A DNA stretch of 9,279 nt from Candidatus Acidiferrales bacterium (GTDB taxonomy: Bacteria > Acidobacteriota > Terriglobia > Acidiferrales > UBA7541). The translations under genes were made by a program, and so were the position numbers. Numbering within the stretch: the stretch's first letter is position 1; every line of letters begins with the position of its first letter. Positions 6,975 to 9,279 of the stretch are shown here, piece after piece. The notes beneath the pieces are model-generated. The model saw only the letters and a list, made by a program, of their open reading frames with translations, made no database searches and was not told the DNA's origin. The DNA is taken from contig CATPAM010000548.1 in the NCBI GenBank assembly GCA_955651735.1, positions 1 to 9,279 on the forward strand. The letters are read 5' to 3'.

Positions 6975-8258
6975 TCAGAAAGTGAAGGCCGTTTGGAAGA
7001 ACACGCCGTTGACATACGGTTCTGCGATTTGGTGCTTGGTGTAGCGGTATTCTGCCTTGAAAGCCGCGTAACTCGAGATGTCGTACCGCGCTCCGAGAAT
7101 CGAACCGATAAGATCCTGGTTGGTAAAAACCTTTTCGCTGAGCGGCGTGTGAGTATATTCAAACCGGTAATACGGCTTCACGCTTCTCTCAAACCACGGC
7201 AGCCGATACGCGAGCTGCACATAAAACGCCTGGCTGTTGGTCGACAAGTTCGTCAGCACCGCGCGGTGGTTGACGTTCGCAAACTCCGCCAAAAACTCCG
7301 GCGTCTCCTTGGTCCAAACCAGGTGCGCCGCCGTTATCCACTCGCGCAAATCGCCGCCCGCCAGCGTGATCTTGTCGCGGTACACCGAAGCTCCGAGTTG
7401 CAACCCATAGAACCTCTGCGGCCGGGAATAGATATTCGCCACCCACGCGCGATTGTCGTTGTTGTCCCCCGCATCGCCCGGCCGGCTGATGATCGATCCG
7501 CGCCCATTTCCAACGCCCACGTTGTAGCTCAGGCCCGCGCCACCCGAGGGGATGTTGCCTTCTGCCAGGAATCCCACGAAGTGCACGGGGATGAACGTTC
7601 CCCCGAATCGAACCATCTCCGGGCGGCTGATCGTAGTCTGCAGCCACGCTCCGTGGTGGAACGCGGTATTCCAATAACCGATGGGCGTGTGATACCTGCC
7701 AAACGACAGCTTGAAGTAATCGTTGTAATCGTATCGAATGATGTTGCGCTCCACTTCCACTGTGTATCCCGTGGGCTGCGCATTGAACGTAATCTCTCCG
7801 AAATAGCTCACCTTGTGCGACAGCGCCGACGCCAAGTGCAAATCGAGCTGCCCAAGATTGAAGCCGCTCGTCGTGCCCTTCTGGTCCGTCGCCGAAAAAT
7901 CGACGTCGCCAAATCCGCGAATCTGCAGCGACGGAAAGTGCGTTTCCATCTGCTGAACGGTAGCGGTCTGCTGCTCCTGCACATCGTGCTGGTGCGGCGC
8001 TTGCCCCGGCCCGGTTGCTGCCGCTGCTTGCGCCGCCTGCTGCGCCCGTAATTGCGGCGACGGTTCATTGGCCGCGGAAATGGCGCCCGCTTGCGGCGTC
8101 TGCCGCGCCTCCAGCTCCGTTACGCGCCGCTCGAGTTGTTGTATGCGCTCGAGCAGCACCCTTACCTGCTCCGCCTGATCCACAGGCGGCGAGCTCTGCG
8201 CTCGCGCCGCGACCCCCGCGAGTAGCACCACTCCGAAAACTATCCATGCGCGCCGCAT
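6975..8258 (-). CDS. Outer-membrane porin with N-terminal coiled coil
   Basis: Predicted 427-residue outer-membrane beta-barrel, resembling phosphate-selective (OprP/OprO-like) or DcaP-like porins. The start at 8258 is set by GGAGGA 4 nt upstream and by a clean signal peptide, MRRAWIVFGVVLLAGVAARA, with cleavage after ARA (about residue 20); a longer in-frame extension upstream is leader sequence. Residues about 24-53 (VDQAEQVRVLLERIQQLERRVTELEARQ) form a coiled coil, likely a periplasmic trimerisation stalk. A low-complexity Ala/Gln/His linker follows (about 65-103). From about 110 (SLQIRGFGDVDFSA) alternating strands with aromatic girdles run to the C-terminus, which ends in FQTAFTF; a terminal Phe is the usual barrel-assembly signal. 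The gap to the next gene is 11 nt, giving a porin plus binding-protein operon. Substrate is not determined; an anion role is inferred from the partner. Confidence 0.88.
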   Translation of the reverse strand: MRRAWIVFGVVLLAGVAARAQSSPPVDQAEQVRVLLERIQQLERRVTELEARQTPQAGAISAANEPSPQLRAQQAAQAAAATGPGQAPHQHDVQEQQTATVQQMETHFPSLQIRGFGDVDFSATDQKGTTSGFNLGQLDLHLASALSHKVSYFGEITFNAQPTGYTVEVERNIIRYDYNDYFKLSFGRYHTPIGYWNTAFHHGAWLQTTISRPEMVRFGGTFIPVHFVGFLAEGNIPSGGAGLSYNVGVGNGRGSIISRPGDAGDNNDNRAWVANIYSRPQRFYGLQLGASVYRDKITLAGGDLREWITAAHLVWTKETPEFLAEFANVNHRAVLTNLSTNSQAFYVQLAYRLPWFERSVKPYYRFEYTHTPLSEKVFTNQDLIGSILGARYDISSYAAFKAEYRYTKHQIAEPYVNGVFFQTAFTF

Positions 8259-8262
8259 ACGT

Positions 8263-8268
8263 TCCTCC
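8263..8268 (-). promoter_or_regulatory. Strong ribosome binding site of the porin gene
   Basis: On the minus strand GGAGGA lies 4 nt before ATG 8258. It decides the porin start against the longer in-frame reading. A second GCGGAGGA copy lies about 50 nt further upstream (8313-8320) without a start codon at a suitable distance. Confidence 0.8.
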
Positions 8269-8323
8269 GCGTCTCTGAATTTCTGCTGTTTTACGTGTAT
8301 GAGAAGTCTGCGTCCTCCGCCTA

Positions 8324-8338
8324 GGAAAGCACATTTCC
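8324..8338 (-). other. Hairpin in the porin leader
   Basis: Minus-strand GGAAA and TTTCC form a perfect 5-bp stem with a 5-nt loop, between the long-range helix at 8343-8407 and the upstream Shine-Dalgarno-like copy. It is part of the putative structured 5' untranslated region of the porin transcript. Confidence 0.3.
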
Positions 8339-8342
8339 ACCG

Positions 8343-8407
8343 CTCTCCGGTAACCGAATGGGTTTTTGATTGAAACCCTGTGGATGGGTAACACACCTGC
8401 CGGAGAG
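8343..8407 (-). ncRNA. Putative structured 5' leader (cis-acting RNA) of the porin operon
   Basis: Reading the minus strand, CTCTCCGG (8407-8400) is the exact reverse complement of CCGGAGAG (8350-8343), so the RNA can close an 8-bp helix around 49 nt. Within it GGGTTT (8378-8373) can pair with AAACCC (8365-8360) across a 7-nt loop. The same GGGT can instead pair with an ACCC at 8389-8386, a mutually exclusive choice. The predicted transcript start is about 8408, so the outer helix would sit at the extreme 5' end. This layout is typical of riboswitches and other cis-acting leaders, but it matches no class recognised here. No folding program was run; function is inference. Confidence 0.4.
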
Positions 8408-8414
8408 TGCGGGT

Positions 8415-8442
8415 ATTGTAAGCGCGGCAGGCGCATTGTCAA
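8415..8442 (-). promoter_or_regulatory. Sigma70-type promoter of the porin / binding-protein operon
   Basis: On the minus strand a perfect TTGACA (8442-8437) is followed after 16 nt by TACAAT (8420-8415), one mismatch from the -10 consensus. Transcription should start near 8408, leaving an untranslated leader of about 150 nt before the porin ATG. It lies 52 nt beyond the stop of the DUF2207 gene, in the only sizeable gap on this strand. Confidence 0.75.
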
Positions 8443-8494
8443 AAGAAGTTTACGTTGCGAAAGGTGATTTCGGCGCGGCCCAAAGCAAGAATTT

Positions 8495-9279
8495 TCAGAA
8501 ACCGCCGCCACCGCCGCCGCCGAATCCCCCGCCGGAAAAGCCGCCGCCACCGGAAAAGCCAGAGCCCCCCGAGCTGCGCGGCGCGGAAGTCATCACGCTG
8601 CCGGCGCGCGAGGACATGTAGCTCAAATCGTTGGTGAACATCAGCGGATAGAAATTAGGGCCATACGACGAGCCGCGATACCACTGCGGCGGCTGCGTCA
8701 AGATTCCCTGGAAAGCCCTGCTCCAGTTTTTCTCCACACCGAGCGCCATCGCGAAAGGCAGGAACTTCTCGAACATTTCGGGCGTCTTGATCGTACGATT
8801 GAAGCGATCAGATTCGACGTGCACGAGAAAATCCTCAAAGCCCAGAACGCCTTCCAATGCACGCGCGCCTTGTTCCGTGTGCGCGGGCATGAACCACGCA
8901 AACCCGCAGATGATCGCGCCGGTAAGAATTCCCGCGAGGATGAACGTCAGCGGAGCCATGCCTTGGCTCGCAGCGAACTTCAAGCCCCCAAAGATCAAAA
9001 GAAAGCCGGCGACCGCGCCCGCGGCGATGTACGCGGAGCGGACGCTGTCCGGGCGCCGGTTGTAGTAGCCGTCCGTCAAGAGCGAGGAAAAGATGTTGCT
9101 CTTGATGCCGGGCAAGTTTGTGTAGAAATGGTTTTCCAGGCTGGACATCGACACCGATTCCCCAACAGCTCCGGTCGTGAACATACCTTCGAGCAATGCT
9201 TGCTCGTGCGGCTTCAGTTTGGCCCATTCCGCGCGATCCTTTTGCACGATGAAGTTGTAGTCCTTGTCGTGCATCAGCC
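8495..9279 (-). CDS. DUF2207 (YciQ-like) membrane protein, C-terminal part, 5' end outside window
   Basis: C-terminal portion of a predicted inner-membrane protein of the DUF2207 family (Escherichia coli YciQ type, usually about 600 residues). The frame is open at the right edge, so the ATG at 9274 is internal and the N-terminal signal peptide and DUF2207 domain lie outside. Numbering from that Met: a soluble helical part (AEWAKLKPHEQALLEGMF and on) precedes two membrane helices at about 82-101 and 108-129. The family block GARALEGVLGFEDFL (136-150) and PEMFEKFLPFAMALGVEKNW (165-184) follows. The last about 25 residues are Gly/Ser/Phe (SGGSGFSGGGGFSGGG), a standard low-complexity tail of this family, encoded by a GCC/CCG-rich run. 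The biochemical role is unknown. No clear terminator follows the stop; the porin promoter begins 52 nt downstream. Confidence 0.87.
   Translation of the reverse strand, partial: LMHDKDYNFIVQKDRAEWAKLKPHEQALLEGMFTTGAVGESVSMSSLENHFYTNLPGIKSNIFSSLLTDGYYNRRPDSVRSAYIAAGAVAGFLLIFGGLKFAASQGMAPLTFILAGILTGAIICGFAWFMPAHTEQGARALEGVLGFEDFLVHVESDRFNRTIKTPEMFEKFLPFAMALGVEKNWSRAFQGILTQPPQWYRGSSYGPNFYPLMFTNDLSYMSSRAGSVMTSAPRSSGGSGFSGGGGFSGGGFGGGGGGGF

Noticed and set aside
6963..8051. A 362-codon open frame on the plus strand opposite the porin gene
   Set aside because: It is antisense to a clear signal-peptide beta-barrel gene, has an Arg/Val-rich composition typical of G+C-driven shadow frames, no recognisable domain and no ribosome site.
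8259..8396. Longer porin start at 8396 adding 46 residues
   Set aside because: The extension contains no signal peptide, precedes a strong Shine-Dalgarno and a clean signal sequence at 8258, and lies in the structured leader.
8497..8571. CCG/GCC-rich run as a microsatellite or repeat element
   Set aside because: It encodes the Gly-rich C-terminal tail that is normal for DUF2207 proteins, so no separate repeat feature is needed.
1..9279. A defence island, CRISPR array or mobile element
   Set aside because: No short regularly spaced repeats, transposase, integrase, target-site duplication or nuclease module was seen. The genes look like ordinary chromosomal content.

Overview
This is a G+C-rich chromosomal window that looks like Acidobacteriota (Terriglobia-like; this is inference). 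The best clue is a Ser/Thr kinase fused through one membrane helix to a FlgO/TolB-like domain and a TPR array, an architecture abundant in that phylum. A PA-domain M28 peptidase and G/C-rich third codon positions fit. No mobile element, tRNA, rRNA or CRISPR array was seen, and no gene-free stretch exceeds 300 bases.

Left part, plus strand (1-3995): the 3' part of an exported M28 metallopeptidase gene is followed by a tight series. It holds D-aminoacyl-tRNA deacylase (dtd), an AlkD-like DNA alkylation repair protein that overlaps dtd by 47 nt, and a GNAT acetyltransferase 4 nt further on. These suggest a housekeeping quality-control and repair cluster. After a 120-nt gap with a perfect 10+10 bp inverted repeat comes a MarR-family regulator. 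A small unrecognised protein gene overlaps its stop codon, probably forming a two-gene autoregulated unit.

Middle (4025-6442, plus): an 805-aa transmembrane Ser/Thr kinase with intact catalytic residues.

Right part, minus strand (9279 back to 6463): the 3' part of a DUF2207 (YciQ-like) membrane protein with a glycine-rich tail. It is followed by a 236-nt intergenic region with a strong sigma70-type promoter and a structured leader. This leads into a two-gene operon of an outer-membrane porin with a periplasmic coiled coil and a small PstS-like periplasmic binding protein. The operon converges on the kinase gene with only 20 nt between stop codons.

The best candidate for something undescribed is the porin leader. 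The predicted transcript start sits beside the first strand of a perfect 8-bp long-range helix that encloses alternative short hairpins, like a cis-acting RNA. The MarR palindrome, with its -10-like element almost touching the start codon, is second.
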